A model generated the notes under the pieces. The model was not told the origin of the DNA. It did not search any database and was given only the letters and a program-made list of their open reading frames with translations. A program made the translations under genes and the position numbers. Positions 26,258 through 35,676 of a DNA stretch of 64,000 bases are shown piece by piece. Origin of the DNA: CAVUAA01 sp963739345 (GTDB taxonomy: Bacteria; Chlamydiota; Chlamydiia; Chlamydiales; JAFEGQ01); the NCBI GenBank assembly GCA_963739345.1, contig CAVUAA010000002.1, positions 405,082 through 469,081 of the forward strand, read 5' to 3'. How positions within the stretch are numbered: the first letter of the stretch is position 1; each line of letters begins with the position of its first letter.

Positions 26258-29092
26258 TTAAGGGTGAGTGGCAGGATTGCCGCAGCAATGCTTGAACTTC
26301 TTGCCGCTACCACAGGGGCACGGCTCGTTGCGGCCGGTGGTGGGAGGGAGAGAAATGGGGGGAGAGGGTTTGGTGTCTAGCGCCTTTTGGACGCGGGACG
26401 ATTGGACGCGAGAGGATTGGTCTTCGGGGGAGAGGGAGCGCTCGGTCTCCATCTGCATGCGGCCAAGGAGCGCCTGGAGGTAGCCGGAGGTGGGGGAGAC
26501 GATCTGGAAACGGAAGAGGTCAGAGGCGATTTTTTCGCGGAGGGTGTCGCCAAGGGCGGAGAAGAGTTTGAACGCTTCGCTCTTGAACTCCTGGAGAGGA
26601 TCTTTCTGGCCGACGGTTTGCATGCTGACGTCGGAGCGGAGGTGGTCCATGGAGAGGAGGTGCTGCTGCCAGAGGGTGTCGATGGAGCGGGTCATGAGAG
26701 AGCGGACAGCTTCGGCGGCGATTTCGGGGGTTTCGGCCTCGGTGGCGATTTTCTGGTCAAAGGCTTTGAGGACGCTCTCTTCGTCGGCTTCGGTGGAGGT
26801 GTGAGCGATGATCTCGCGGGCGATCTCGAGGACGTCGTCGGCGCGGAGGATCTCGTTGCGGAAGGAGTAGACTTCCTTGCGCTGCGTATTCATCACATCA
26901 TCGTATTCAAGGGTGTGCTTGCGGATGGTGTAGTTGCGTCCCTCAACGCGTTTTTGGGCGGTTTCGATGGAGCGGTTGAGGATGCCGGCGGAGATGGGCT
27001 CGCCTTCGGGCGGCCGTAGGCGCTTGAGGAGAGCATTGAGACGGGGGGAGGCGAAAAGGCGCATGAGCTGATCTTCAAAGGAGATGAAGAAGAGGGAGGA
27101 GCCGGGGTCGCCTTGGCGGGCGCAGCGGCCGCGCAGCTGACGGTCGATACGGCGGGATTGGTGGCGGGAGGCGCCGATGACGGCGAGGCCTCCTTGGTCG
27201 GCAAGGCCGGCGCCTAGCTTAATATCGGTGCCGCGGCCAGCCATGTTGGTGGCGATGGTGATCGCTCCCTTTTGGCCGGCTTGAGCGATGATCTCAGCTT
27301 CGCTGTCGTGGTGCTTGGCGTTGAGGACGGTGTGAGGGAGGCGGGCGCCGCGGAGGATGCGGGAGAGTTTTTCGGAAACTTCGACCGATTCGGTGCCGAG
27401 GAGGATGGGGCGCCCTTCGTTGTGAATCTTGGACACTTCTGTGAGTAGAGCGTTGTATTTCTCCCGCTCGGTCATGTAGACGAGGTCGTTGTGGTCTTTG
27501 CGGACGCAGGGACGGTGAGTGGGGATCTCGAGGACGTCGAGCTTGTAGATCTCCTTGAACTCGTGCGCCTCGGTCATGGCAGTTCCGGTCATCCCTGAGA
27601 GCTTGTCGTACATGCGGAAGTAGTTCTGGAGGGTGACGGTGGCGTAGGTTTGGGTCTCCTGCTGGATGTCGGCTCCCTCCTTGGCTTCGATCGCCTGGTG
27701 GAGGCCGTCGGCAAAGCGGCGGCCCGCTTGGGCGCGGCCGGTGTTCTCGTCGATGATAACGATCTTGTTGTCGACGACGATGTAGTCGACATCCTTTTCC
27801 ATGAGTAGGTGGGCGCGGAGGAGCTGGCGGAGGTTGTGGGAGCGCTCTTTGCGGGTGGCATCCTCTTCACGGATGGCCACTTTCTTCTCGATCTTCTCCT
27901 CTTCGGAGAGGGAGGGATCGGTTTCGACCTCGTGGTAGGCGTGGCCGAGGTCGAGCATGATGAAGTCGTCGGGTGAGCCGCCGGCGTAGTCGACCCAGGC
28001 GCTGATGCCTCGGTCGGTCAGCTCGTGCATGCTCCCTTTCTCATCGACGATGACAAGGAGTTCGGAGAGCTCTTGCGCTTTCTCTTTTTTGTTGGAGTCG
28101 CCGTGAAAAAAGGTGTCGACGTTGTCGAGCTGTGCGCGAAGGACGGGATTCTCGCGGACCCGCTTGAGCACTTTGTTGCGGGGCATCCCCTTAGAGACGC
28201 GCCACAGCTTGCGAAGGGCGAGCTGTTGATCTTTGTCGAGCTTTTCACCCGCCCCTTCAAGAGTCTTGCGCACTTCTGTGGCCCAGCGGGTGCAGAGGTC
28301 TCGCTGTCTGCGGACGAGGGTGTCAACGCCCCCTTTCAACTCTTTGTACATCTGACGGCTGTCTGGGACGGGGCCGGAGATGATGAGAGGAGTACGCGCT
28401 TCGTCGACGAGGATGGAGTCGATCTCATCGACGATGGAAAAGTAGTGTCCGCGCTGCACTTGGCTGTCGGCGCGGGAGGCGACCGAGTTGTCGCGGAGGT
28501 AGTCGAAGCCAAACTCGGAGGCGGTGCCGTAGACGACGTCCGCGTTGTAGATCTCTTTTCGCTCGGTAGGTGGCGTACCGTTGATAAGAGCGCCGGTGGT
28601 GAGGCCGAGCCAGCGGAGGACGCTTCCCACCCACTGGCAGTCGCGGGTGGCGAGGTAGTCGTTGACGGTGACGAGATGAACGGGCTTGCCGGTGAGGGCA
28701 TTTAGGTAGAGGGGGAGGGTGGCGGTGAGGGTCTTTCCCTCGCCAGTCATCATCTCAGCAATGTTCCCCTGGTGCATGGCGATGCCGCCCAAAATCTGCA
28801 CGTCGTAGGGGATCATGTCCCACTGCTGGTCGTAGCCGGAGACGTGGACGGCGGTGCCACACATCCGACGGCACACCTGCTTGACCACTCCATAGGCTTC
28901 TGGAAGGAGGGCGTCTAGGCTCTCTCCTTCAGAAAAACGTTTCTTGAATTCAGCCGTCTTGCCACGCAGCTCATCATCGGAGAGCGATTGAAATTTTTCA
29001 TCCCACCCATTGACCTGAGCGACGATCGACCGAAACCGCTTCACCTGACGCTCTTGCGCAGTGCCAAAGATTTTTTTCAGAAAACCTAACAT
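26258..29092 (-). CDS. secA: Preprotein translocase ATPase SecA
   Basis: 944 residues, full length. The motor that pushes unfolded precursors through SecYEG. Walker A MMTGEGKTLTATLPLYLNA, the DEAD-type VDEIDSILVDEARTPLIIS box, the nucleotide-binding GTESVEVSEK and NMAGRGTDIKLG, and the C-terminal zinc-binding SEC-C motif CPCGSGKKFKHCC are all present. An insertion of about 130 residues between the first motor halves (DSRQMYKELKGG onwards) matches the insertion of chlamydial SecA. Followed downstream by gene-poor DNA and preceded by the TPR gene, as in Chlamydia (CT700-CT701). Confidence 0.98.
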   Translation of the reverse strand: MLGFLKKIFGTAQERQVKRFRSIVAQVNGWDEKFQSLSDDELRGKTAEFKKRFSEGESLDALLPEAYGVVKQVCRRMCGTAVHVSGYDQQWDMIPYDVQILGGIAMHQGNIAEMMTGEGKTLTATLPLYLNALTGKPVHLVTVNDYLATRDCQWVGSVLRWLGLTTGALINGTPPTERKEIYNADVVYGTASEFGFDYLRDNSVASRADSQVQRGHYFSIVDEIDSILVDEARTPLIISGPVPDSRQMYKELKGGVDTLVRRQRDLCTRWATEVRKTLEGAGEKLDKDQQLALRKLWRVSKGMPRNKVLKRVRENPVLRAQLDNVDTFFHGDSNKKEKAQELSELLVIVDEKGSMHELTDRGISAWVDYAGGSPDDFIMLDLGHAYHEVETDPSLSEEEKIEKKVAIREEDATRKERSHNLRQLLRAHLLMEKDVDYIVVDNKIVIIDENTGRAQAGRRFADGLHQAIEAKEGADIQQETQTYATVTLQNYFRMYDKLSGMTGTAMTEAHEFKEIYKLDVLEIPTHRPCVRKDHNDLVYMTEREKYNALLTEVSKIHNEGRPILLGTESVEVSEKLSRILRGARLPHTVLNAKHHDSEAEIIAQAGQKGAITIATNMAGRGTDIKLGAGLADQGGLAVIGASRHQSRRIDRQLRGRCARQGDPGSSLFFISFEDQLMRLFASPRLNALLKRLRPPEGEPISAGILNRSIETAQKRVEGRNYTIRKHTLEYDDVMNTQRKEVYSFRNEILRADDVLEIAREIIAHTSTEADEESVLKAFDQKIATEAETPEIAAEAVRSLMTRSIDTLWQQHLLSMDHLRSDVSMQTVGQKDPLQEFKSEAFKLFSALGDTLREKIASDLFRFQIVSPTSGYLQALLGRMQMETERSLSPEDQSSRVQSSRVQKALDTKPSPPISLPPTTGRNEPCPCGSGKKFKHCCGNPATHP

Positions 29093-29120
29093 CGCTTAAG
29101 TATAGAGGAGATGCGATCTT

Positions 29121-30431
29121 CTACGCAACAAGGGCTCTTGCAACAAGATTTTCATCAAGCGGAACGCCTTTCCTGAGGGCTCGCATCGCCCGCTGGCGGC
29201 GGAGCTGCGCGTCGCGGCTCTGCTCCTGGCGGGAGAGCCCCTCTTGGATGTCGTGCGCCTCAGTGAAGTTGCCAGCACGGGCCTGGCAGGCAGAGAGCAC
29301 TTCCCAAGCGGAGAGATCAGACAAAATTTCGAGGCTTTTTTGAGCGACTTGCAAGCCGATGGCCGGATTGAGATTGACGGTGAGGCCGACGCCAAAGAGC
29401 CATGCCAGTCCGCGGTAGCCGGCGACATGTTTGGGGTAGCGTTTGGTGAGGCGCATATAGATCGCCTGCGCCTCTTCCCACTTTGCCTGCCGCTCCAGCG
29501 AGTAGGCCAAGAAGGCGAGCACCTGCTCCGACGTTCCTCCCCGAGAAATGGTCTCGCGCAAGTAGAGCTCGGCAAAATCAAATCGCTCGGTGTGGACGGC
29601 GCAGAAGCCTGCTTGGCGGAAGAGGCGGACGTCGCCCATCTCCCACGCCTCGCCCCGCTGATAGACCATCAACGCCTTTGCAAACTGGCCGCGCGCTTCC
29701 AAACAGGCGCCAAGGGAGAGGGTGATGGAGACGTTGCGCGAATCCTTGCGCAAGATTTCGGTGAAGCAGCGTTCGGCTTCGGTAAAACGGTGGAGGCGGC
29801 GGAGACAGTGGCCCCGTCTGGCGAGCACCTGCGTGTTGTTGTGTTCGGCCCGGCCGGCCTCTTCATAGAGACGGAGAGCCTCGTCAAACTGTCCGCGGGA
29901 GAAGCGGCAGTCGCCGGCAAGTGCAAGTAGCTGCCCGTTGCGCGAGTCGTGGACGTGGGGGAGGAGCACTTCCCACGCCTCTGCAATCTTTCCCGTTCTA
30001 TAAAAGGCGGTGGCGAGATCGTAGAAATCTTCCTCGTCGCGTAAAATCGGTCGGCACTTTTGGAAGGTGACGAGCGCCTCTTCGGGGCGATCGATGGCGA
30101 GGAGGATCTTGGCCCGCTCACGCAATAGCAAAAGTGATGCTCTGTCGCGGCGGGTTGCCCCGTCGATTGCAGTCATCGCCTCTTGCCAACGTTTGGTCTG
30201 GCGGAGCAATTGAACGTAGAGAGTGGCGATCGCTTCGTCGCTAGGCTCTCGCTTGTACATCTTCTTTAGAAGCTTCTCAGCGGCGCTCCATTGACCCAGA
30301 GAGAGGTGTTCGGAGGCTCTTCTGGTTAGTCGCCGCTTCATGTCTCCTGAGAGTGTGCGACTCTTACGCCACTCCACTAAAGTGAGCAGGGCAAGAAGGA
30401 GGAGAACAGCGGCAAGGCTAAGGTAGAGCAT
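29121..30431 (-). CDS. Membrane-anchored tetratricopeptide-repeat protein
   Basis: 436 residues: one N-terminal membrane helix (LYLSLAAVLLLLALLTLVEW) followed by about ten TPR-like helix pairs, for example SRGQFDEALRLYEEAGRAEH and RLHRFTEAERCFTEIL. TPR arrays serve as protein-docking surfaces. Location between psd and secA corresponds to CT700 of Chlamydia trachomatis, an uncharacterised TPR protein. Role in envelope assembly is inference. Confidence 0.8.
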   Translation of the reverse strand: MLYLSLAAVLLLLALLTLVEWRKSRTLSGDMKRRLTRRASEHLSLGQWSAAEKLLKKMYKREPSDEAIATLYVQLLRQTKRWQEAMTAIDGATRRDRASLLLLRERAKILLAIDRPEEALVTFQKCRPILRDEEDFYDLATAFYRTGKIAEAWEVLLPHVHDSRNGQLLALAGDCRFSRGQFDEALRLYEEAGRAEHNNTQVLARRGHCLRRLHRFTEAERCFTEILRKDSRNVSITLSLGACLEARGQFAKALMVYQRGEAWEMGDVRLFRQAGFCAVHTERFDFAELYLRETISRGGTSEQVLAFLAYSLERQAKWEEAQAIYMRLTKRYPKHVAGYRGLAWLFGVGLTVNLNPAIGLQVAQKSLEILSDLSAWEVLSACQARAGNFTEAHDIQEGLSRQEQSRDAQLRRQRAMRALRKGVPLDENLVARALVA

Positions 30432-30459
30432 GCCTTAGTTCATAACACAAAAGAGTTTT

Positions 30460-31323
30460 CTAGTGGGAAGATAAATTTTGTCCCATAGAACAAAAAACTT
30501 CTAGACCGTTTCGTGAGAGGGCGACCAGATCATCAGCGAACACAATTTTTCCTGCTTCAAACAGAAGAAGGATCGCAGAACCGCCGAACTCAAAGTAGCC
30601 CTTTTCATCACCTTTTTTAACCGATCCGCCGCCCGTTTGAATGATGCTTCCGACGTTGGTGGCGCCCACCTCAATCATGGTCACTTGTCCCACATTTTCA
30701 GTTTCGATCACCGTGATCATCTGCTTGTTTTTTCCAAGCACGTGAATGTCGTGATCGAGCGCCACCGGATTGACGGAGGCGAGTGTTCCATCGACCAGTG
30801 TCGCGCCGCCCGCCACCCCATCGACGGGGAAGTGGAAGCGGTGGTAGTCGGTGGGGCAGAGGCGGGCGAGCATCATCGCCCCTCCGTCGTATTTTTCAGC
30901 GAGAAAGAACTTCTCCCCTTTGACCAAGAAGGTGTCGGATGCGTCGATCTTGGGCCAGAAGCGGTAGCGGCCATCTGCTGGGCAGACGGCGGCCGCTTCC
31001 CCAATTGGGCGGGTTTTAGTTTTTAACTTTCGAATAAAAAAATCGTTGAATGATTTGAACTGGGCGGGAGCGAACTCACTGGCGTCGACGCCAAAGGTCT
31101 CAATAAAAGGTTGCACCTTTTTGGCGCTCGATGGCCTTTTCTGCAGCCAGCCGTAGAGGCGGGAGAGCCATCGCCACCTGGAGAAGATCCAGCGGAGCGG
31201 CCGGCCAAAGGGGGAAGTATACATGAGAGCGAGCCCCCACTCACCGTAGATCTCTTCTTGGCGGGTCTCACCGCTCTCGCGATCAATGAAATGAACAGGG
31301 GGCAGTTTGAACATTGAAAACAA
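30460..31323 (-). CDS. psd: Phosphatidylserine decarboxylase proenzyme
   Basis: 287 residues. It makes phosphatidylethanolamine at the inner membrane. The proenzyme cleaves itself within the conserved FGGSAILLLFEAG, where the serine becomes the pyruvoyl group (GGS instead of the E. coli LGS, as in other chlamydiae). The catalytic YHRFHFPVDG and the CPADGRYRF segment are present. Divergent from mnmE with only 26 bp between starts. In Chlamydia psd likewise lies between the TPR gene and mnmE (CT699). Confidence 0.95.
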   Translation of the reverse strand: MFSMFKLPPVHFIDRESGETRQEEIYGEWGLALMYTSPFGRPLRWIFSRWRWLSRLYGWLQKRPSSAKKVQPFIETFGVDASEFAPAQFKSFNDFFIRKLKTKTRPIGEAAAVCPADGRYRFWPKIDASDTFLVKGEKFFLAEKYDGGAMMLARLCPTDYHRFHFPVDGVAGGATLVDGTLASVNPVALDHDIHVLGKNKQMITVIETENVGQVTMIEVGATNVGSIIQTGGGSVKKGDEKGYFEFGGSAILLLFEAGKIVFADDLVALSRNGLEVFCSMGQNLSSH

Positions 31324-31349
31324 GATAGCTGAAGCTTAGAATTCTTCGC

Positions 31350-32669
31350 ATGTACAACCGAAAAGAGACCATCGCTGCGATCTGCACGCCGCCAGGAGAC
31401 GGGGGCGTTGCCATCATCCGCCTCTCAGGGCCGGCGGCGACTCAAATTGCTAATAAAATCTTTTCTGGAGATGTCGCCTCCTACAAGAGTCACACGGTCA
31501 CCTACGGCCGGATGGTGGTGGGGGAGGAGACGATCGATGATGGCCTCTGTCTTGTGATGCGGGATGAGCGCTCCTACACGGGAGAAGAGGTAATCGAGCT
31601 GCAGTGTCACGGCGGCGGGCTGGTGAGCCGGCGAGTGCTGGAGGCTGCGCTGGCAGCCGGCGCACGCGCAGCGCTACCGGGCGAGTTTACCTTCCGCGCT
31701 TTCATGAATGGGAAGCTTGACTTAGCGCAAGCGGAGGCGGTGCAGGAGGTGATTGGGGCGACGAGCGAGCGGGCGGTCGATGCAGCAGCTGATCAATTGC
31801 AAGGAAGACTCTCGCGTAAGATCAGCGCGTTTCAGAAGGAGCTTACTGAAGTTGCCGCGATTCTCGAGGCGTGGGTTGACTTCCCCGAAGAGGGAATTGA
31901 GTTTGCGACGCTCGAAGAGCTGCTCACCCGACTAAGTGGCGCGCGGGAAAGGATGCAGAAGCTCCTAGACACCTTCCACGATGGGCGGGTGTTGAGTGAG
32001 GGAATTGCCCTCTGTCTCGTCGGCGCGCCGAACGTGGGCAAGTCTTCTCTGATGAACGCGCTGCTCGAAAAAGAGCGGGCGATTGTCACTCACATTGCGG
32101 GGACGACGCGCGACCTGCTCGAAGATCGGATGCGGCTTAACGGGTTGCCGGTCCGGCTGATTGATACGGCGGGGATCCGGGAGACGACCGAGGTGATTGA
32201 GCAGGAGGGGATTCGCCGCTCCCGTCAGGCGATGGAGGAGGCCGACCTCGTCTTGCATGTCCGCGACGCCACCCGCCCCGATGAGGACACCGAGATTGTC
32301 GTAAGTAACACCCTTGTCATCTGGAACAAGATCGATTTGGTCGACGAGGTGCCAGAGGGGATCGCGGTCTCTGCAAAGAATCGAACGGGACTTGATGCCT
32401 TGCGAGAAAAAATCGACGCGGTGATTTGGGAAAATGGTCCCCCCGCCCGAGATCAGGTGTTGATCACAAGTGTCCGCCACAAAGAGGCGCTAGCCGCTGC
32501 CATCGCTGCCTGCGACAAGACAATCGAGGGCTTAAGGAGTGAGATCTCCCCTGAGTTTCTTTGTCTTGATCTGCGCGAGGCGCTGCAACAACTGGGAAAA
32601 ATCATCGGAGCTGATGTGACAGAGGACATTCTCTCCGCCATCTTCTCTAAATTTTGTATTGGAAAATGA
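31350..32669 (+). CDS. mnmE: tRNA modification GTPase MnmE
   Basis: 439 residues. With MnmG it adds the 5-carboxymethylaminomethyl-type group to U34 of tRNAs. N-terminal tetrahydrofolate-binding domain (TIAAICTPPGDGGVAIIRLS); GTPase domain with GAPNVGKSSLMNALL, the G2 region TTRDLLED, DTAGIRETTE, and NKIDLV; C-terminal FCIGK, with the essential cysteine. The nth start overlaps its stop. Confidence 0.97.
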   Translation: MYNRKETIAAICTPPGDGGVAIIRLSGPAATQIANKIFSGDVASYKSHTVTYGRMVVGEETIDDGLCLVMRDERSYTGEEVIELQCHGGGLVSRRVLEAALAAGARAALPGEFTFRAFMNGKLDLAQAEAVQEVIGATSERAVDAAADQLQGRLSRKISAFQKELTEVAAILEAWVDFPEEGIEFATLEELLTRLSGARERMQKLLDTFHDGRVLSEGIALCLVGAPNVGKSSLMNALLEKERAIVTHIAGTTRDLLEDRMRLNGLPVRLIDTAGIRETTEVIEQEGIRRSRQAMEEADLVLHVRDATRPDEDTEIVVSNTLVIWNKIDLVDEVPEGIAVSAKNRTGLDALREKIDAVIWENGPPARDQVLITSVRHKEALAAAIAACDKTIEGLRSEISPEFLCLDLREALQQLGKIIGADVTEDILSAIFSKFCIGK

Positions 32670-33268
32670 AGCCAGAAGAGATCCAAAAAATCCTCGATGA
32701 GCTCTATCCCGATCCACCCATTCCGCTCCAGCACGATGATGAGTACACCTTGTTAATTGCCGTCCTCCTCTCGGCGCAGTGCACGGATGCGCGGGTGAAT
32801 CTGGTCACGCCCGCTCTTTTCGCCCGTGCACGGACGCCTGAAGAGATGATCAAACTCGATCCGAAAGAGATCGAGGAGATCATCCGCACCTGCGGTCTCG
32901 CCCCCTCGAAGAGTCGCGCGATTCACGAGCTCTCCCGCCTCATCCTTGAGCGGCACGGTGGCCATGTTCCCGATTCTTTTGCCGCCCTCGAAGCACTCCC
33001 CGGTGTAGGCCATAAGACAGCTTCGGTCGTCATGTCACAAGCGTTTGGCCAGCCCGCCTTTCCGGTCGACACTCATATTCATCGATGTGCCAAGCGGTGG
33101 GGTTTGTCCTCTGGAAAAAATGTGGTGCAGACCGAGCGCGACCTGAAGCGGGCTTTTCCCAAAGCCTCGTGGAACAAGCTTCATCTCCAAATCATCTATT
33201 TCGCTAGGGAATATTGTCCTGCACGCGCCCATGACCTAAGTCACTGTCCTATATGCGCTTGCACATGA
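32666..33268 (+). CDS. nth: Endonuclease III
   Basis: 200 residues from the ATG at 32666 that overlaps the mnmE stop. A bifunctional glycosylase/AP lyase for oxidised pyrimidines. Helix-hairpin-helix LEALPGVGHKTASVVMSQAF with the catalytic Lys, and DTHIHRCAKRWG with the catalytic Asp. The C-terminal cluster region reads CPARAHDLSHCPICAC, which departs from the C-x6-C-x2-C-x5-C spacing of E. coli Nth; the protein ends right there. The stop codon falls inside the 68-bp palindrome that precedes the ATPase cassette, so the tail may have been trimmed when that cassette arrived. Confidence 0.94.
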   Translation: MKPEEIQKILDELYPDPPIPLQHDDEYTLLIAVLLSAQCTDARVNLVTPALFARARTPEEMIKLDPKEIEEIIRTCGLAPSKSRAIHELSRLILERHGGHVPDSFAALEALPGVGHKTASVVMSQAFGQPAFPVDTHIHRCAKRWGLSSGKNVVQTERDLKRAFPKASWNKLHLQIIYFAREYCPARAHDLSHCPICACT

Positions 33269-33331
33269 CCATTATTCACGCCATGGCAAAATGGTCTTGA
33301 CCATTTTGCCATGGCGTGAATAATGGTCATG
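33264..33331. promoter_or_regulatory. Perfect 33-bp inverted repeat at the promoter of the DUF4143 ATPase
   Basis: Arms 33264-33296 and 33299-33331 are exact reverse complements around a 2-bp centre, 68 bp in all. They begin with CATGACCATTATTCACGCC. The left end covers the nth stop codon, and the right end is 10 bp from the ATPase ATG. A promoter-like TTGACC at 33297 and AATAAT at about 33319 (16-bp spacer) lie inside the right half. The symmetry fits an operator for a dimer or tetramer, and the hairpin could also terminate nth transcription. Confidence 0.8.
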
Positions 33332-33341
33332 GGAGGGCGAG

Positions 33342-34553
33342 ATGAAAAGATTCTATTTAAAGGTGATCAAAGAGCATTTTCAGGAAAATCGGCAGATGCT
33401 GTTTCTGATGGGCCCGAGACAGGTGGGAAAGACAACCCTGGCCGAGCTGCTGATCGAAGGGGATGGGCCCTCCTTCTATTTCAACTACGATCGCGAAATC
33501 GATCGGATGCTCATCTTGGAAGGATCCAATGCGATCGCTGAGCGAGCGGGGTTGCTCGGAGCCGTTGAGATTCCTCCTCTCGTTGTGTTCGATGAGCTAC
33601 ACAAGCGTCGCCTGTGGACTATATTCCTCAAAGGGCTGTTCGATTCCTACCCAAACAAGCTCCACATTCTTGTGATGGGGAGCGCCCGTCTCAATGTCTA
33701 TCAGCGGGGCGGAGATAGCATGATGGGGCGCTACTTCTACTATAGAATTCATCCTCTATCGGTGGGGGAGTTGGTCGATTCAGAAACGATTCCGGAGTCC
33801 TATCGACCAATGCCAACCCAAATTGATGAGGCGCAGTGGGAGGCGCTGTGGCGCTTTGGGGGTTTCCCTGATCCTTTTCTAAAGGCTGATTCTCGTTTCT
33901 ATAACCGTTGGAAGCGGATGCGAGCGCAGCAGATCTTCCAAGAAGATCTGCGAGACATTAGTCGAGTTGAGCACATCAGCCAGATTGAGCACTTGGCTGA
34001 GCTTATACGGCAGCAAGTGGGACAGGGGACCAGCTATACCAGCCTGTCGCGACAAATTTTGGCAGCGATCGGAAGTGTGAGGCGGTGGCTCAACCTCCTC
34101 ACCTCAATCTACTATTGCTTTCCAGTCCGTCCGTGGTCAAAAAATCTGGCCCGATCTCTTAGGAAGGAGCCCAAGTACTACTTGTGGGACTGGTCGCTCT
34201 GTGATGACGAAGGGGCGCGAGCCGAAAACATGGTTGCCTCTCATCTCTATAAAACCGTTCACTTTTGGACTGACCACGGAATGGGCCAGTTCGAGCTCTA
34301 CTACCTTCGCGACAAGGAAAAGCGTGAGGTCGACTTCTTAGTTGCTAAGGACGGCGAACCATGGATGTTGGTTGAGGTGAAGCGGAGCAATAGCCGCAGC
34401 ATATCGCCAGCGCTCAAGTATTATGCTGAGCGACTTCCCGCGAAACATGTCTTTCAGGTGGTCTTCGACCTGCCATACGTCGACGTCGATTGTTTCAGTT
34501 ATGATCATCCGATCATCGTTCCGGCGCGGACGTTTTTGTCGCAGTTGGTGTGA
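33342..34553 (+). CDS. AAA+ ATPase with DUF4143-type C-terminus (cassette D)
   Basis: 403 residues. Walker A GPRQVGKTTLAELL, Walker B PPLVVFDELHK, arginine-rich sensor GSARLNVYQRGGDSMMGRYF, a helix-turn-helix-like middle, and a C-terminal PD-(D/E)XK-like domain (AENMVASHL, REVDFLVAKDG, MLVEVKRS giving D, E and K). This ATPase/DUF4143 family is widespread and its cellular role is unsettled. Related in plan but not in sequence to the DUF234-type cassettes. A good ribosome-binding site GGAGGG precedes the ATG. Inserted between nth and the ruv cluster, alone, behind its own palindrome. Confidence 0.85.
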   Translation: MKRFYLKVIKEHFQENRQMLFLMGPRQVGKTTLAELLIEGDGPSFYFNYDREIDRMLILEGSNAIAERAGLLGAVEIPPLVVFDELHKRRLWTIFLKGLFDSYPNKLHILVMGSARLNVYQRGGDSMMGRYFYYRIHPLSVGELVDSETIPESYRPMPTQIDEAQWEALWRFGGFPDPFLKADSRFYNRWKRMRAQQIFQEDLRDISRVEHISQIEHLAELIRQQVGQGTSYTSLSRQILAAIGSVRRWLNLLTSIYYCFPVRPWSKNLARSLRKEPKYYLWDWSLCDDEGARAENMVASHLYKTVHFWTDHGMGQFELYYLRDKEKREVDFLVAKDGEPWMLVEVKRSNSRSISPALKYYAERLPAKHVFQVVFDLPYVDVDCFSYDHPIIVPARTFLSQLV

Positions 34554-34600
34554 CCATTCTGACACGGGGTGAAATATAGTCATATGCAAGTGATTGAGGG

Positions 34601-35107
34601 TTAGTCTTTGAGACCGGTCACTTGGCCTTGCACTTCGGCGCGATCAGTTTTTTTCAGGATGCCGTTGCCGGAGAGAAATTTGACGTTGCCCTTGATGAGG
34701 GCGGCGCCGGAGAGGAGGAGGGTTTGCTCCTCTTTGGGGTTGGAGGTGGGTTGGATGATGAGGTCTCCTTTGATGACGCCGCCGTCGAGTTCAACGTAGT
34801 TGGAGGTGACGGTGACGTTCCGCTCGAAGGTGGAGTGAGCGGCGAGGAGGGATCCGGTGAGAGTGGAGTTGCGGAGGATGCGGCAGGTCGCCAGGTGGGT
34901 GGCGCCGGTCCACTTGATGGAGCCGAAGGTGCATTCGCTGGCAGAGAGAGAGCCGCTGCCGGTCAGGTTGCCTGGGATGTTGACGCTCTTGAGGGTGAGT
35001 ATTCCTGAGTGCTCGAGGGAGTCGACGGTGGTGTTGGTGAGGGTTTTCATCCCCGTGGAGGCGCTGAGGGAGATGGTGAAGAGCAATAGGAAGAGAATTT
35101 TTTTCAT
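34601..35107 (-). CDS. Secreted beta-structured repeat protein, unknown function
   Basis: 168 residues with a signal peptide (MKKILFLLLFTISLSAST) and then Thr/Ser/Gly-rich short strands in a loose repeat (LTLKSVNIPGNLTGSGSL; FGSIKWTGATHLATCRI; GGVIKGDLIIQP). The pattern suggests a beta-solenoid like bactofilins or polymer-forming proteins, but no named domain is certain. The start overlaps the ruvA stop by ATGA, so it is translated with ruvA. The two paralogues at 39-40.5 kb share the style. Probably periplasmic or surface. Confidence 0.6.
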   Translation of the reverse strand: MKKILFLLLFTISLSASTGMKTLTNTTVDSLEHSGILTLKSVNIPGNLTGSGSLSASECTFGSIKWTGATHLATCRILRNSTLTGSLLAAHSTFERNVTVTSNYVELDGGVIKGDLIIQPTSNPKEEQTLLLSGAALIKGNVKFLSGNGILKKTDRAEVQGQVTGLKD

Positions 35108-35676
35108 AGGACTTTGAGTGCCTTTGTGATGAGGGTAGAGAGGTCGAGGTCGTTGGTTTCCTTGAGCACTTTTTGGACAGCGGTTTGCGCTTTGACTTGG
35201 GAGTAGCCGAGGTTGAGGAGGGCGCCCATGGCGTCGCGGACGGTGGGAGCGAGGTCGGAAGGACGTTCGGTGAGGGTGGGGAGCTTGTCGCGCAGTTCGA
35301 TGATGAGCCGCTCGGCGGTTTTTTTCCCGATGCCGGGCGCCTTGGTAATGAGGGCGGGGTTGTTGTGAGCGACAGCCTCTTGGAGGGCGCGGGGGGAGAG
35401 ATGGCCGAGGAGGCCGAGGGCGGTCTTTGGACCAACGCCGGAGACGGCGCAGAGGGTTTCAAAGAGGTCGCGATCGGAGGTGGTGAGAAAGCCGTAGAGC
35501 GATTGCTCGGTCTCCCGGACAATGAGGGTGGTGTGGAGGAGGACCTCTTCGCCAGGAGGGGGGAGTTGGGAGGAGGCGCTAAGGGGGATGTTGAGTTTGT
35601 ATCCCACGCCGCCGGCGTCGATGATGGCGTGGAGGGGGCCGGAGGAGGCGAGAGTGCCGCGGATAAATGCGTACAT
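35104..35676 (-). CDS. ruvA: Holliday junction branch migration protein RuvA
   Basis: 190 residues. Binds four-way junctions and loads the RuvB motor. OB-fold N-terminus (MYAFIRGTLASSGPLHAIID), two helix-hairpin-helix motifs (LCAVSGVGPKTALGLLGHL, KAPGIGKKTAERLIIELRDK) and a small C-terminal RuvB-binding domain. Its ATG overlaps the ruvC stop (TAATG). Order ruvC-ruvA with the coiled-coil gene upstream matches Chlamydia (CT501-CT503). Confidence 0.96.
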   Translation of the reverse strand: MYAFIRGTLASSGPLHAIIDAGGVGYKLNIPLSASSQLPPPGEEVLLHTTLIVRETEQSLYGFLTTSDRDLFETLCAVSGVGPKTALGLLGHLSPRALQEAVAHNNPALITKAPGIGKKTAERLIIELRDKLPTLTERPSDLAPTVRDAMGALLNLGYSQVKAQTAVQKVLKETNDLDLSTLITKALKVL

